From contig WBZZ01002125.1 of NCBI GenBank assembly GCA_019918135.1, positions 15,001 to 79,000 on the forward strand: a stretch of DNA of 64,000 nucleotides. The letters run 5' to 3'. Under the pieces are notes generated by a model. That model saw nothing but the letters and a program-made list of their open reading frames with translations, did no database searches and was not told the DNA's origin. Source of the stretch: Paulinella micropora. Its lineage: Eukaryota > Cercozoa > Imbricatea > Euglyphida > Paulinellidae. Positions 45,232-54,820 of this stretch are shown piece by piece; the stretch's first letter is position 1; each line of letters begins with the position of its first letter. A program made the translations under genes and the position numbers.

Positions 45232-45275
45232 TGTATATCAAAGATTTTGAAAAATCTTTGAGCAAAATCTTTTTT
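45232..45275 (-). promoter_or_regulatory. Hairpin plus TATACAATG leader of the fibre gene
   Basis: CAAAGATTTTTCAAAATCTTTG stem directly upstream of ATATACAATG on the minus strand. Second example of the arrangement at 41118-41157. Confidence 0.6.
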
Positions 45276-45383
45276 GTTAAACTTTTTCTAAAAGTTTCAA
45301 TTAATTATTTTTTATTTTTTTTTTGTTAAATTATACTAACAAAAAATACAATTATTTTGTGTAATATCATTCGTCGGTAAACA

Positions 45384-45902
45384 ATGCAGTCAAAAGAGGC
45401 TTCAAAAGAAAACTGGAAGAAAGCAGTTCAAGCAAACAGAGCAAATGCTGAACGTAGAAAGGACGAGTGGGCACGTGAAAGGCTTCGTAAAAAAGGAGAA
45501 TTAAAAGAAGCATCAGTGGAAGAACTTATTGAGACAGATGCTGAAGTTGGTGTTGCGAAAGAAATACTTAAAAATCCTGAGATTGAAGATGAATCAAGCG
45601 AAAGCGATAGCGAAATTGATATGTCTGAGGTTATTGCAAATCATATGCTTAGAAAGATAAAAAAGAATGCCAAAAAGCCCAAGAAGAAAAACACAAAGCA
45701 AGCACCACAACCCAAGAAGCCTGAGAATGACAGCGAAGAAGAAGAAAGTGAGAGTGAAGAAAGCGAGGATTATGAAACAACAGGAGTAAAACAGCGAGGT
45801 GGCACAAAACGAAGTGAAAAAATATCAGTTAATGTATATAACAATACACCAAAGAATAAAGAAAAAAGTAAGGAAGCAGAAAAGATATTTTTGAAATTCT
45901 AA
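45384..45902 (+). CDS. PLV highly charged protein
   Basis: 172 codons from ATG at 45384 (context AAACAATG), no lesion. Lys/Glu-rich throughout: basic N-terminal helix (RANAERRKDEWARERLRKKG), acidic Ser/Glu/Asp blocks (ESDSEIDMSE, DSEEEESESEESED) and a Lys-rich stretch with nuclear-localisation character (KKPKKKNTK). Probably disordered. It is transcribed together with, or just before, the integrase, from which PM copy 3 separates it. A DNA- or chromatin-binding helper is possible, but nothing proves it. Confidence 0.55.
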   Translation: MQSKEASKENWKKAVQANRANAERRKDEWARERLRKKGELKEASVEELIETDAEVGVAKEILKNPEIEDESSESDSEIDMSEVIANHMLRKIKKNAKKPKKKNTKQAPQPKKPENDSEEEESESEESEDYETTGVKQRGGTKRSEKISVNVYNNTPKNKEKSKEAEKIFLKF

Positions 45903-46022
45903 TGATATTTTGTTCTGACTTCGTCATCAAAAAACATCGTCTGCGATTAAATAAAAATTAAATTAAAAAACGATGTTTTAGAATAAGCGAGAGTGCGTAG
46001 CACAAAGCGCAATTCTAAAATA
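45903..46022 (+). promoter_or_regulatory. Intergenic palindromic module PM, copy 3
   Basis: Cleanest copy: GATATTTTGTTCTGACTTCG, AAAACATCGT, spacer, ACGATGTTTTAGAATAAG, GAGTGCGTAGCAC and TTCTAAAATATC, then ATGG of the integrase after two bases. It fills the whole gap between stop and start. Confidence 0.8.
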
Positions 46023-46025
46023 TCA

Positions 46026-46817
46026 ATGGAAGAACAGACAAAAACTGCCCAAGAATTATTTCGTCAGACTAAGCCAAGGACTAGAGGGACCACAATATGG
46101 GCTGAGAAGGTATTAGATATGGTTAATATTGATTTCATGGATATGAGTAAGGTTGCTACAAAAAATAAAAATTATAATTTTGCTCTTATTTAGATTGATA
46201 TTCATAGTCGTTATGCTTATGCGATACCTATAAAAAATAAATTTTCAACCACCGTTTTAGATGCCCTCAAGAAATTACCAAAGCCAAAAGCATACATATC
46301 AGACAATGGTGGGGAGTTTAAAGGTGCAGTTGGTGAGTGGATGAGAAATAATGGAATTGAACAATTTATGGTTGAAGTAGGAGATCATAATTCGTTAGGT
46401 ATTGTTGATAGATTTGTTAGAACACTAAGAGAAAGATTACATGTATTATGGGCTTTTAATCGTAATTTTGATTGGATAAGTTATATTGAAGATGTTGTTT
46501 ATTATTATAACAAGAAAGAACATTCAGCGATTAAGGCGGCACCAATTGATGTATTTAAAGGATATGATATTAGCCAACAACATAGATATGTTGATACATA
46601 TTTATTTGGTTTCAAAGAAGGAGACAGAGTTAGAAAGTTGAACAAGAAACATATTCTAGAAAAGGGAGGAAAGACTTGGAGCAAGCAAATCTACACCGTC
46701 AAAGCCCGTAAGAGATACCGGATTGTATTAACAAATGATGATATAGTGCCACCACGACATTTATTAAAGACTGATGCAACTGAAGAACCGGAAGAGACAG
46801 ATATTAATAAGAACTGA
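46026..46817 (+). pseudogene. rve-type integrase, one in-frame TAG
   Basis: ATG at 46026 directly after module PM copy 3; 263 codons in a single phase, broken by TAG at 46191-46193. The first acidic residue is in MVNIDFMDM, the second in YISDNGGEF, and the third falls in HNSLGIVDRFVRTLRE, where the usual Glu position holds Asp, a form I recall from PLV and Polinton integrases. The C-terminal part (GFKEGDRVRKLNK...VPPRHLL) is the small beta-barrel DNA-binding domain. The protein would insert the linear element using its inverted ends and leave the short TTCA duplication. The TAG may be a C-to-T change. Confidence 0.88.
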
Positions 46818-46935
46818 AACAACTAACAAAAGAAAAACAAACAAAACATTTACTTAAACGAGAGGAGATAGACTCCGCCAACATCAGAACTTCTTCCAGG
46901 CAAAGGAAGAAAAAAGAAATAATGGACTTGTAGTC

Positions 46936-47457
46936 TAACCCGACTTCTTTCGTTTGTCTTCGCAAAACTTTGTAAAAAGTGGTGGAGATTCGTTGTTGTA
47001 AAAAGGTTTCACTGCAGACCAAGAATGGAAGACACGAACCTTATACTCATCAACAGCGACGAAATAAACGTCGGCATCGCCGGGGCAAATCATTGAAATT
47101 GCCGCCTTTCGCGTGACATCATTTGTATCAGCCTCATCATATATTACGTTTGGTTTTGAGACATCATCGACAAATGATACATAACATTTCTTTCCTTCAC
47201 GAAACTTATCAACATTTTTTCCTTTCGATCTCTTTCCTCTAAGTTTATTGATCGGGCTTCTCGCGTTTCCTCTCTTTCCTTCAGCATCGGCCTACCAATA
47301 ATCACATTTGCTACTGGAAAATGAAACATCATATGTATATGAATACCTGATGCTTTTGGTCAGAAGGTACTTCGGCTGGCGCTTCTGCTGGCACTTCGGC
47401 TGGCGCTTCTGCTGGCACTTCGGCTGGCGGATTGTCGGGCTTCTTCTTTGGAGGCAT
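46936..47457 (-). pseudogene. PLV hypothetical protein, frameshifted
   Basis: ATG at 47457 gives MPPKKKPDNPPAEVPAEAP with Pro-Ala-Glu repeats of 18 bp units. After ~47335 the phase is lost. A convincing C-terminal piece (KCYVSFVDDVSKPNVIYDE, GDADVYFVAVDEYKVRVFHS) lies in a further phase and ends at TAG, ~46936. Two shifts are needed, and the middle part cannot be assigned to one frame. Family not recognised. The 18-bp repeat at 47370-47430 may be the source of slippage. Confidence 0.4.
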
Positions 47458-47689
47458 CGCACCTGCCCCACACCAAAAAGCACAAAAAAACATGTGTGGG
47501 CAGTGCCTTGAAGCCGTTTTTTTATGTTTCGTAAATAAATAATTTGTAAATAAATAATTTCGTAAATAAATATTTTTTTTTGAAATAACCAATAATAAGT
47601 GTGCTTTTATGTTGTAGTGAAATGTGTGTCGTGTTCATTGATGAGAAGTGAGCTGGTAGGCAGACAGCACAGATCACACAACTGTGTTT

Positions 47690-48172
47690 TTACTCCACTT
47701 GGGCTTTCAATTCATTAAGATACAATTTATACTTAACTATCACATCATCAAATGTATCACCTTTTTCAATTAAATTACGTGCGTAATTTTCCTCTTGGCG
47801 AGACATTGGAAATTTATTTTTTCTAACCACTTTTCCAAAAATGCGATTTCTTTCTTAGTCTCTTTTTCTTTTCTAAGTCTCTGCCTCTTAACTTTTCTCT
47901 CTTCTTCCATTCGTCTTTTGTCTTGTTTTAGTTCCTCATCTCTCTGATAAACTGCTTCCAGTCTTGATTCAACATCGTTAAGTCTTGTTTCAATAATCTT
48001 ATTTTTTTGGACAAGTTTTTTTTCTTAGTTTCCAAAAATATTTTGTCCGTAATTTTTTTGTTTACTGTCTTGTCAGAATAATAATCAATCCAATTATTTT
48101 CTTCTCTTTCTACTTCTAATCACTCGCTATTTTATTAGCCTCTTTGGCTTCATCATCAATAAAGTTGCTCAT
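47690..48172 (-). pseudogene. PLV coiled-coil protein, frameshifted
   Basis: ATG at 48172 starts MSNFIDDEAKEANKIAS. Three phases then carry a long Lys/Glu/Arg coiled coil (ENNWIDYYSDKTVNKK, RLNDVESRLEAVYQRDEE, KRQRLRKEKETKKE) and end at TAA 47690 with EENYARNLIEKGDTFDDVI...LNELKAQVE. About 160 codons, at least three shifts in A runs. Between 48173 and 48478 there is no gene. Confidence 0.45.
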
Positions 48173-48478
48173 CTCTTCAAGAAGAACTGCGAGAAAGTAG
48201 CCAAGACTGCGAAACGTCAAATATGTTTCTGTACTTTCGCACTTTGCGCAAAAAAACCATGTGATAACATTGCGCATTGACTGAGGAGAAAAACCGAAAT
48301 CAAAGCAAGCACAATCCAAAAAATTTATTCGTCTCAGTCATGGTTAAGTGTGGTGTAATTAGTATGTTGTGGTGTTGTCAGTCATTGTCGCGGTTCAACT
48401 CTCACTGCTTATTCTTTATTATGCCTTTGCCTTTTTTTTTTTTCTCTCTTTTTTCATTTTTTGTAAATTCCTTTTTTT

Positions 48479-48585
48479 TGATATTTGTTTCAGACATGTC
48501 TTCAACAAACATCGTTTTTTTTTTTTTTTTGCTTTACTTGCTATCGATGTTTTATGAAGGCACAAAGTGCATGAATAAAATATCA
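48479..48585. promoter_or_regulatory. Intergenic palindromic module PM, copy 4
   Basis: GATATTTGTTTCAGACATG, AAACATCG, a long T run, then ATCGATGTTTTATGA, a GCACAAAGTGC palindrome and AATAAAATATC, ending directly at the polymerase stop codon. It lies at the 3' end of the polymerase, so a transcript-end role fits this copy. Confidence 0.75.
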
Positions 48586-51500
48586 TTAATAACCATATGG
48601 TAATGTTGTAATCTGGTTTTCTTTTAGTGGTTGTATTACTCTTTTTGTGTAAGTAAATGAAAATATCTTTTGTATGTGCTCAGACGATATTGTTTTGGTC
48701 TTTTTGTTTCTCGTAATTTTGATGTTGGTGTGTATGGTTAAATTTCCAGCCTCAGACACATTCTTTGCTATACACTTTTCTCCTTTTGTTTCCAGTAAGT
48801 CCTCTAATTCTTCATAGCCTTTTTTGATAATTCAGTGTCTTGTACTTGTAATCCATTGCTTATAATACTAAACATATTAACCAAGTTCAGTTCCTTACAA
48901 GTCTCGTAATTCATTGAGAAGCCTTTTAATTTCATTTTTGTAGTTCCGTCATCTAGTATGTAGCCGTAGGATTTAGGACATGCTCCAACAAATGTGGTTA
49001 TCTTTCTGCTTACCTTTGTTTTTTTATCTATCAATTCATCTGTCCATTGCCCCAGTAAATCTCCTGTCGGTATTGTTGTCTGTCCTTCTTTTTCATCTAC
49101 TGAATAAATCACACTATCTGTGTCATGGTATAATACTCTATTACCTAATCTGTCCATCATATCATATAATCTCATCTGTGCGTGTGCTGTAGTAAATAGT
49201 GCTACACAAATATTTGTATTGTATGGGTCTGATACTTTCTGGGTGTAGGTTGTAAGATAGTTCTAAGCATTCTTTGTTTATCACATTGATTGATACTTCA
49301 TTATTCTTTTTGTGGTTTAGTATTTTGTATAGTTCTGCTTCACTCCTTACTATTTTTGTTTGTGTCTTGTTGTTTTGTTGGCGAAGTTTTCCCCATAGTG
49401 AGTTTAGACAGAGTTTTGCCACAGCCCTTCTACCTTCATTCTTTTCGATCTTGCTTTTGTCTAATTTAATTTTCATCTTTTCTTCATAGTCCTTAATGTA
49501 GTTGTCTTTGTCTTCTTCTGTTATGACATTTGAAGGATAGCCACTTGATTCCTGTTTTACTCTTAGAAATGTCTTAATATATTCTTTGAATAGTTCCGTT
49601 GTCTGCTCGTTCCAATGCCATAATTCATAAGTTTTAATAAGTCTGTAGCTTTTTTGGATTGCTTTGTAAATAAGTGGTGTTGCCCATGTGCCTGTCAGTA
49701 TTTTGTCCTCGTCAGTGTGCTGACATTTGTCATGTAAGCCTTCCTTACCACATTTATTACATAGATAATACATCATCTTTCCTCTATCTTGACATGGAAG
49801 GACAGGGTGAATTAGTCCTCTAGGTGGCAGTATTTTTATTTTTGCTATACCAAATGCTGTTTTATTATTCAACATATCATATGCTTCTTTTCCTCTTATT
49901 GCTTGGTGGTGTTTCACTGGATAGGGGTCATAGTACATAACCGTCGGATAGAGAGAGCACACATCTATATACTTAGCATACTGATACTCACTCATTGACT
50001 TCCAGTATAGAGACAGAGCATTCACTCTTCCACCAAACATAGCATGTCGTGGATTGATTGTTTCTTGCTCAATTAATGTCTCTTCTATTGTGCCTTTGAA
50101 TTCTTCCTTTGTTCTTATCCTATTCCATTGACACCCCCATATTGTTATTAATTGACTAACTTCAGGATGTTGACTTATTAAAGTTTCTCGTAGTTTAGTT
50201 TCCTTGTATAGTTGCCCAAATGTTTTATTAACAGACCTTTCTCTATTCAGTTCGTTTCCATTAAAGCACTCAGGACAGCCGTGCAAATAACAACCATGGA
50301 ACTCATATGCCGTTTTTGTTTTCTCGTCATATCCATCTAAGTAGGCTTTCACACCTTTAGGTAAGTTTAGTATTTTTTCTTTACCATTTAGACCATGTTA
50401 AATTTTGGAATTGTCCTTTTTTTCTCTGTATGCTAACCATTCCACACACATACGACTTGTTTTTGCTTTGTCTGTTCTGTTTGTCGGTATGACTGCTATG
50501 CTGTTCTCAGGCATGTAGTTTGCTTTGAATAGTGCCATACATGTAGAGGCGATTGTAGTGTATTGAAATGGATCAATACCAAACTCCATAAATTGTTTCC
50601 TAAACTCAATACACCCCCGTCTTAGTATATCTACATCACTATGACAATATTCAATCATTTCTTTATTGAAATCAAATACTTTGCCTTTTTGCTCATCATA
50701 CCATTTCAGGAAATCCTCTCTTTTCTTCTTTGAAAATGAGTTATAGCCATAGTCATCTTTGTCTGGCATTTTCCCTATGTATGTTTGGTTGTCTGTTTTA
50801 TTGAAAAGTGAGGAAAATATCCTTTCTTTAATTCGGTAAGTCCAAAGGTATCTGGAAAGTCAGATAGAGGCATAGTAAGGAAAGATAGACTATCTATAAA
50901 TCTAATTTGTTCTTTTCCATTACCCATTGACATCATCATTATTTTTCCACCTTCATAGATTACAAATGGAGTTATGTCTTTTTCAATCAACCATTTCAGC
51001 ACAAATTGACAATCATACCCACGCGCATTATGTGCTATGAATGTACAACCCTTATGTTTTACACCCAACGCCCACTCACAGAATTGTTGAATGTTTTTAT
51101 GTATGATTGGTGTGCTGTCGGAGGGGGTTTCACCCCCTACCATACCCCCACCTTGTTCGCCAAGGGTTTGGAAAGGGGCGGGGCCCTTCCATCGAAATAT
51201 TGACTTTCTGAATGATTGATAATATGTATTCCCGTCTCTTGATTTGCTTCAAAATCAAAGAATACATATTTTGTTGATGGTGCGTGTATGACTTTTTTCT
51301 TTATCTCACATTGGTGCCATAAAGGTTGTAGTTCTTTGCAGTTCCTACATTTTTCATATCTACATTTATGTTCTCCTTTGTATGTCTTAGCACATGTGAT
51401 ACATTTTTTCTTTACATCACACAACTCATTTTGTTTATGATTGTTGAAGCATTCATCATTCGGAAACTTTCCATTACACTCATGGCAATTTTTCCATTTT

Positions 51501-52624
51501 GAAATATTGTCATATCTTTTACATCCCTCGGTTAGACAAATATTACATTTGAATTCACATGCGTGATTATGTTCGTATCCCTTCATACATTTCTCGCAAA
51601 AGTTTCGTTTTGATAAGAATGCTTTCATACTTGTTATGGTGTCGTAATGGTTCATTGTTTTTAGTATGTATATATATTTTTTGTCCTTCATCTCAGTCTT
51701 ATATACGATTTTGTCTGGATATTCAACAATAACAATGTTGTAGTCTATATGTCTAGCAAACTCACTAATTTCAGAAAGCCCGCACAAATCTTTCATGACA
51801 CCAGCCTCCTCATGTAGTTTGTTCGCCAGTTCGTCTTGGATTCTGCGTCCGTCCTTGATTTGTGAATACTTTTGATGCTTTTCTATTTTTGCCTTTGCTA
51901 CAACTATTGCCCTTGCCAAACATATATTGTCGTCATTGTTTATTCGTATTACACCTTTCTTTTTATACATGTCTGTTTCTGTTATTGCTTTCAATCTTGC
52001 TCCTCCTTCTGGCATCCTTACACCCACAAAATTGAAATCAATAAGTTCCATTGTTGCTCCTTCTTGGTCTATATAGTTTTCGTCGTTTGATTGCAATATA
52101 GATTCTAATGTAGTCAGTATATCTTCCAAATTGAAATCTTTTACTTTAATTAATTTTTGGTTTTGTACATTCCAAGTCGAAGGAATAGCACTAATACGTA
52201 TTTGTATTAAGTCATTGTCTTTGTAAAGTGTTTTAAAGTCTTCAATTATAGATCCGATCATGCCTATGATACCCTCTAATGGAAACTTTTTCACTTTTTG
52301 AGACATTGATTTACTTAATTCAATAGTATATACAGATTGCCCCACAGGTAGTTTGTGTTCAGTATCAATCCTTATCAGTTTATAGCCATTGAAATCAATT
52401 ACTTGTGGTTCAACATATTTTCGTTCCCTTTGTTTTTGTTCAGGTTCAGAATAAAACCTTTCAGGGTCCGATAGTGCTCCCCTCGTAGTTGTTATGTCGT
52501 AAAACCTACTACCATTTGGCTTTTTCACATACAACTTGTTTTGCCTTATTTGGAATGTTATATTCGCCCCTCTGAGTTTGTCTAGGTTCCATGTGTGCCC
52601 CCCGTAGTCAATGGTGTTCGACAT
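48586..52624 (-). pseudogene. Protein-primed family B DNA polymerase, broken
   Basis: ATG at 52624 (the in-frame upstream start is only TTG) to TAA at 48586, about 1345 codons over five frames. N-terminal region: an OTU-like stretch (NDDNICLARAIVVAKA...MNHYDTITSM), then a Cys/His-rich block (CEKCMKGYEHNHACEF, CKNC-type pairs). Exonuclease motifs: VFFDFEANQE (I), FIAHNARGYDCQF (II), YCHSDVDILRRG (III). Polymerase motifs: YIDVCSLYPTVMY (A), KLCLNSLWGKLR (B), LYHDTDSVIY (C). The C-terminus ends LPYGY. Lesions: shifts near 51150, 50805, 49190 and 48825 and one TAA at 50398-50400. It should replicate the linear element from its repeats with a terminal protein. A GP repeat copy lies inside the gene. 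Confidence 0.92.
51117..51195. repeat. GP element copy 3 inside the polymerase gene
   Basis: GGAGGGGGTTTCACCCCCTACC then ATACCCCC, GGGTTTGGAAAGGGGCGGGG and CCCTTCCA: the same blocks in the same order as 36330-36397, reversed. It adds ~25 codons between exonuclease motif I and II, near the first frameshift of the gene. Confidence 0.75.
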
Positions 52625-52728
52625 ATATTGATTGGAATATATTTTTTCCAAAAACTATTTTTTATTTATATATAAATATATATATATATATAATATTATC
52701 TTATCTTTAATATGAAATTAATTTTTTT

Positions 52729-52952
52729 TCAGGTCTCAATTTGGCCTACGATATTCTGGAGCCTAATAAGGTCTGCCTTTATTTTTTCTCTTTTCTCTTT
52801 TGATTTTCTCAGTATGTCCACCTTGTTTTTTTTTGATAATATTCTTTTGCTCTCATAAGTGCTTTCTCTTTATTTCTTCTCTGATATTCTCTCATGCGTT
52901 CAGCATGTTTTGCCCTTGCATCCTCAGCAGTATATGTTGGTTTTCTACCCAT
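52729..52952 (-). pseudogene. PLV small basic helical protein, frameshifted
   Basis: ATG at 52950-52952 gives MGRKPTYTAEDARAKHAERM, then an Arg/Lys/Glu helix (REYQRRNKEKALMRAKEYYQ). A nine-A run at ~52830 shifts the phase; the rest (KSKEKREKIKADLIRLQNIVG) ends TGA at 52729. About 74 codons. The N-terminus resembles the start of small regulators and terminal ORFs of PLVs (GRKPTYT.. with a YQRRNKEK helix). A DNA-binding regulator is a reasonable guess. Not in frame as written. Confidence 0.5.
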
Positions 52953-52994
52953 TTATATTATATATAATATAATTTTTATTTATTTAAATAGAAA

Positions 52995-53304
52995 ATAATC
53001 AAACTCGCAATAGGGAGCACTTTTAATTTTTTCAAAAAAGACAACTAAGTTCAGCACAGCAAGAAAAACTAAGAAACTGGTTTTAATGTCTCTTAGTATT
53101 TATTTGAAAAAAGATAGATAAGTTATCTTTTTTTAGAGTTTGAGAGAAATTCAAATATGGACTATTTAAGGCTTAATGATTGCTATATTGAATTTGGATA
53201 AAATTATGTATATTTTTATTGAAATTGATAGTAAGAGGAATTTATAAAAATAGCCTTATTTTATATATAAAGATAAGTGTGCTACAGTGGTACCTATAGT
53301 AGTG
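52995..53304 (-). repeat. Right terminal inverted repeat
   Basis: Inverted copy of 32144-32455, ending CCTATAGTAGTG. Differences are few (for example CTACAGTGG against CCACTATAG on the other side). Confidence 0.95.
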
Positions 53305-53308
53305 TTCA
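53305..53308. other. Target-site duplication, right (TTCA)
   Basis: Same four bases as 32140-32143. From here to ~53830 the host sequence shows no gene. Confidence 0.7.
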
Positions 53309-53832
53309 CTCTCACATCGGAGGAGCCATCCACAGGTATCGGCATTTCTCCTTGACAGTGCAAACTTGATTTTTCCACCTGCGCCACCCGTGGCCAGAGT
53401 TTATTTGGTACCGTTACCGAAGTTAGTAGAGTACTGGCTAGGAGAAATTACTAGTTACTAGTGCCCTGATTTTCGAGTATAGCGGATGTCGATAGCAATT
53501 GTGATTGGGTTAGCCAAAGTTTGAATTTCCCGTGCGGCCCTGGACTGGGTAGACGCGTGGCAGTGCCTACAGTAATATCATTTTCTGTTGCATGTTTATC
53601 TCAACACCATGATTTTCTCTTGTTTCTAGTGTTTGACTTGCAAGTGCCTTCTGGGTGAAACGTTACATTTTTGTGTCAATGCAAGACCAGAAAAATATTT
53701 CTAGCAAGGAGCGTCGAGAAAGTGGAATGAGGAAGAGAAGACGGAGAATTCGAAAGAGAACAAGAAGGAGAAGGAAAACAAGAAAGGAAAAGAGACGCCT
53801 ACACTACAACCCCGTTTATTCCTAAGTCAAAT

Positions 53833-54690
53833 CAAGGTATACCTTGACAGCAAGGTATAACTTGACGGCAAGGTATACCTTGCACATTTATTAAATTGAT
53901 TTTCAAGGTTTATCCTATGTTGGCAAGGTTTACACTAAAATTTTAATAAGTAAACGACTATTTTCATTGAGTTTCTAGAGGGACGACCCGGGACGAAAAA
54001 AAAAAAAAAATACACACACACACTAAAAACACAATGTATACCTTGGGCTAAATTCAAGGTAAAAATTCAAGGTATACATTGAATTTAGCTCAAGGGATAC
54101 GTTGACTTTAAATTCAAGGTATAACTTGGATTTGCGTCAAGGTATACCTTGACTTTAAATTCAATGTACAACTTGGAATTGCGTCAATGTATACCTTGAC
54201 TTTAAATCCAAGATATACCTTGGATTAAAGGTCAAGATATACCTTGACGGAAATCCAAGGTATACCTTGACGTTAAAGTCAAGGTATACCTTGACGCAAA
54301 TCCAAGGCATAACTTGACGCAAATCCAAGGTATACATTGAATTTAAAGTCAAGGTATACCTTGACTTTAAATTCAAGGTATACTTTGAATTTAAAGTCAA
54401 GGTATTCCTTGACGCTAAGTTCAAGGTATGCTTTAATTCTAAATTCAAGGTTTTCTTGACTTTGAATCTATCTTTCAATGTACGTCACCTTGATATTTCA
54501 AGGTATACCTTGGAATATCAAGGTATACCTTTACTGGTTCAAGGTATACATTGACTATTCCAAGATATACCTTGAATATTTCAAGGTATACGTTGGATAT
54601 GTAAGGTAAACATTAAAATGCTAAGTCCTTGCATGTCTATTTCTAGTCAAGGTATACCTGGAATTTAGAGTCAAGGAATACCTACTGTTC
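53833..54690. repeat. Palindrome array CAAGGTATACCTTG, block 1
   Basis: The 14-bp perfect palindrome CAAGGTATACCTTG and close variants occur dozens of times, spaced by AAATT/AAAGT-type linkers, with a period of ~20-21 bp in the regular parts. The right part holds AATGTACGTCACCTTGATATTT, which also borders blocks 4 and 5. Tyr/Leu/Thr reading frames are artefacts. Confidence 0.9.
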
Positions 54691-54820
54691 CGCATTTACC
54701 AAAACTTTCTTGGACTGCGGCCTACTACGCTTTCCTGGTATTTAGAGTCAAGGAATACCTACTGTTCCGCATTTACCAAAACTTTCTTGGACGGCGGCCT
54801 ACTACGGTTTCCCTTTGCCA
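54671..54820. repeat. ~75-bp tandem duplication
   Basis: TTTAGAGTCAAGGAATACCT and the following ~55 bp (CTGTTCCGCATTTACC...) occur twice, at about 54663 and 54740, so the 3' end of the adjacent minus-strand gene is present twice. Confidence 0.85.

Larger units (their letters stand above)
32144..53304. mobile_element. Integrated polinton-like virus / Maverick-type element
   Basis: An AT-rich island of 21,161 bp within more GC-rich host DNA. Its ends are inverted copies of ~310 bp, with the 4-bp direct repeat TTCA just outside (32140-32143 and 53305-53308; five bases if the shared G is counted). Inside lie protein-primed DNA polymerase B, rve integrase, packaging ATPase, adenain-like protease, MCP and penton-like genes: the Polinton/PLV core set, also found in Mavirus-type virophages. 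No helicase of the Tlr/S3H kind was seen. Length, TIR and gene set fit a complete element. Nearly all long genes carry lesions, so it is probably not competent as written. MCP size (~517 codons) and the fibre favour PLV over the larger animal Polintons; this is inference. Confidence 0.95.

Noticed and set aside
33340-52952. Altered genetic code (TGA = Trp, TAA/TAG = Gln)
   Set aside because: In-frame stops are only about one per gene while TGG, CAA and CAG are used freely; TGA, TAA and TAG also end intact-looking genes. Mutation or base-calling error is simpler.
33340-52952. Programmed ribosomal frameshifting in PLV genes
   Set aside because: Too many shifts, of different direction, at plain homopolymers and without a common slippery site or following structure; host genes and the LINE show the same.
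32144-53304. Virophage of the Sputnik/Mavirus type rather than PLV
   Set aside because: Gene set overlaps with Mavirus (rve integrase, pPolB, protease, ATPase), but the MCP start and size, the fibre and the accessory genes do not bring a virophage MCP to mind. Not excluded; an MCP tree would decide.
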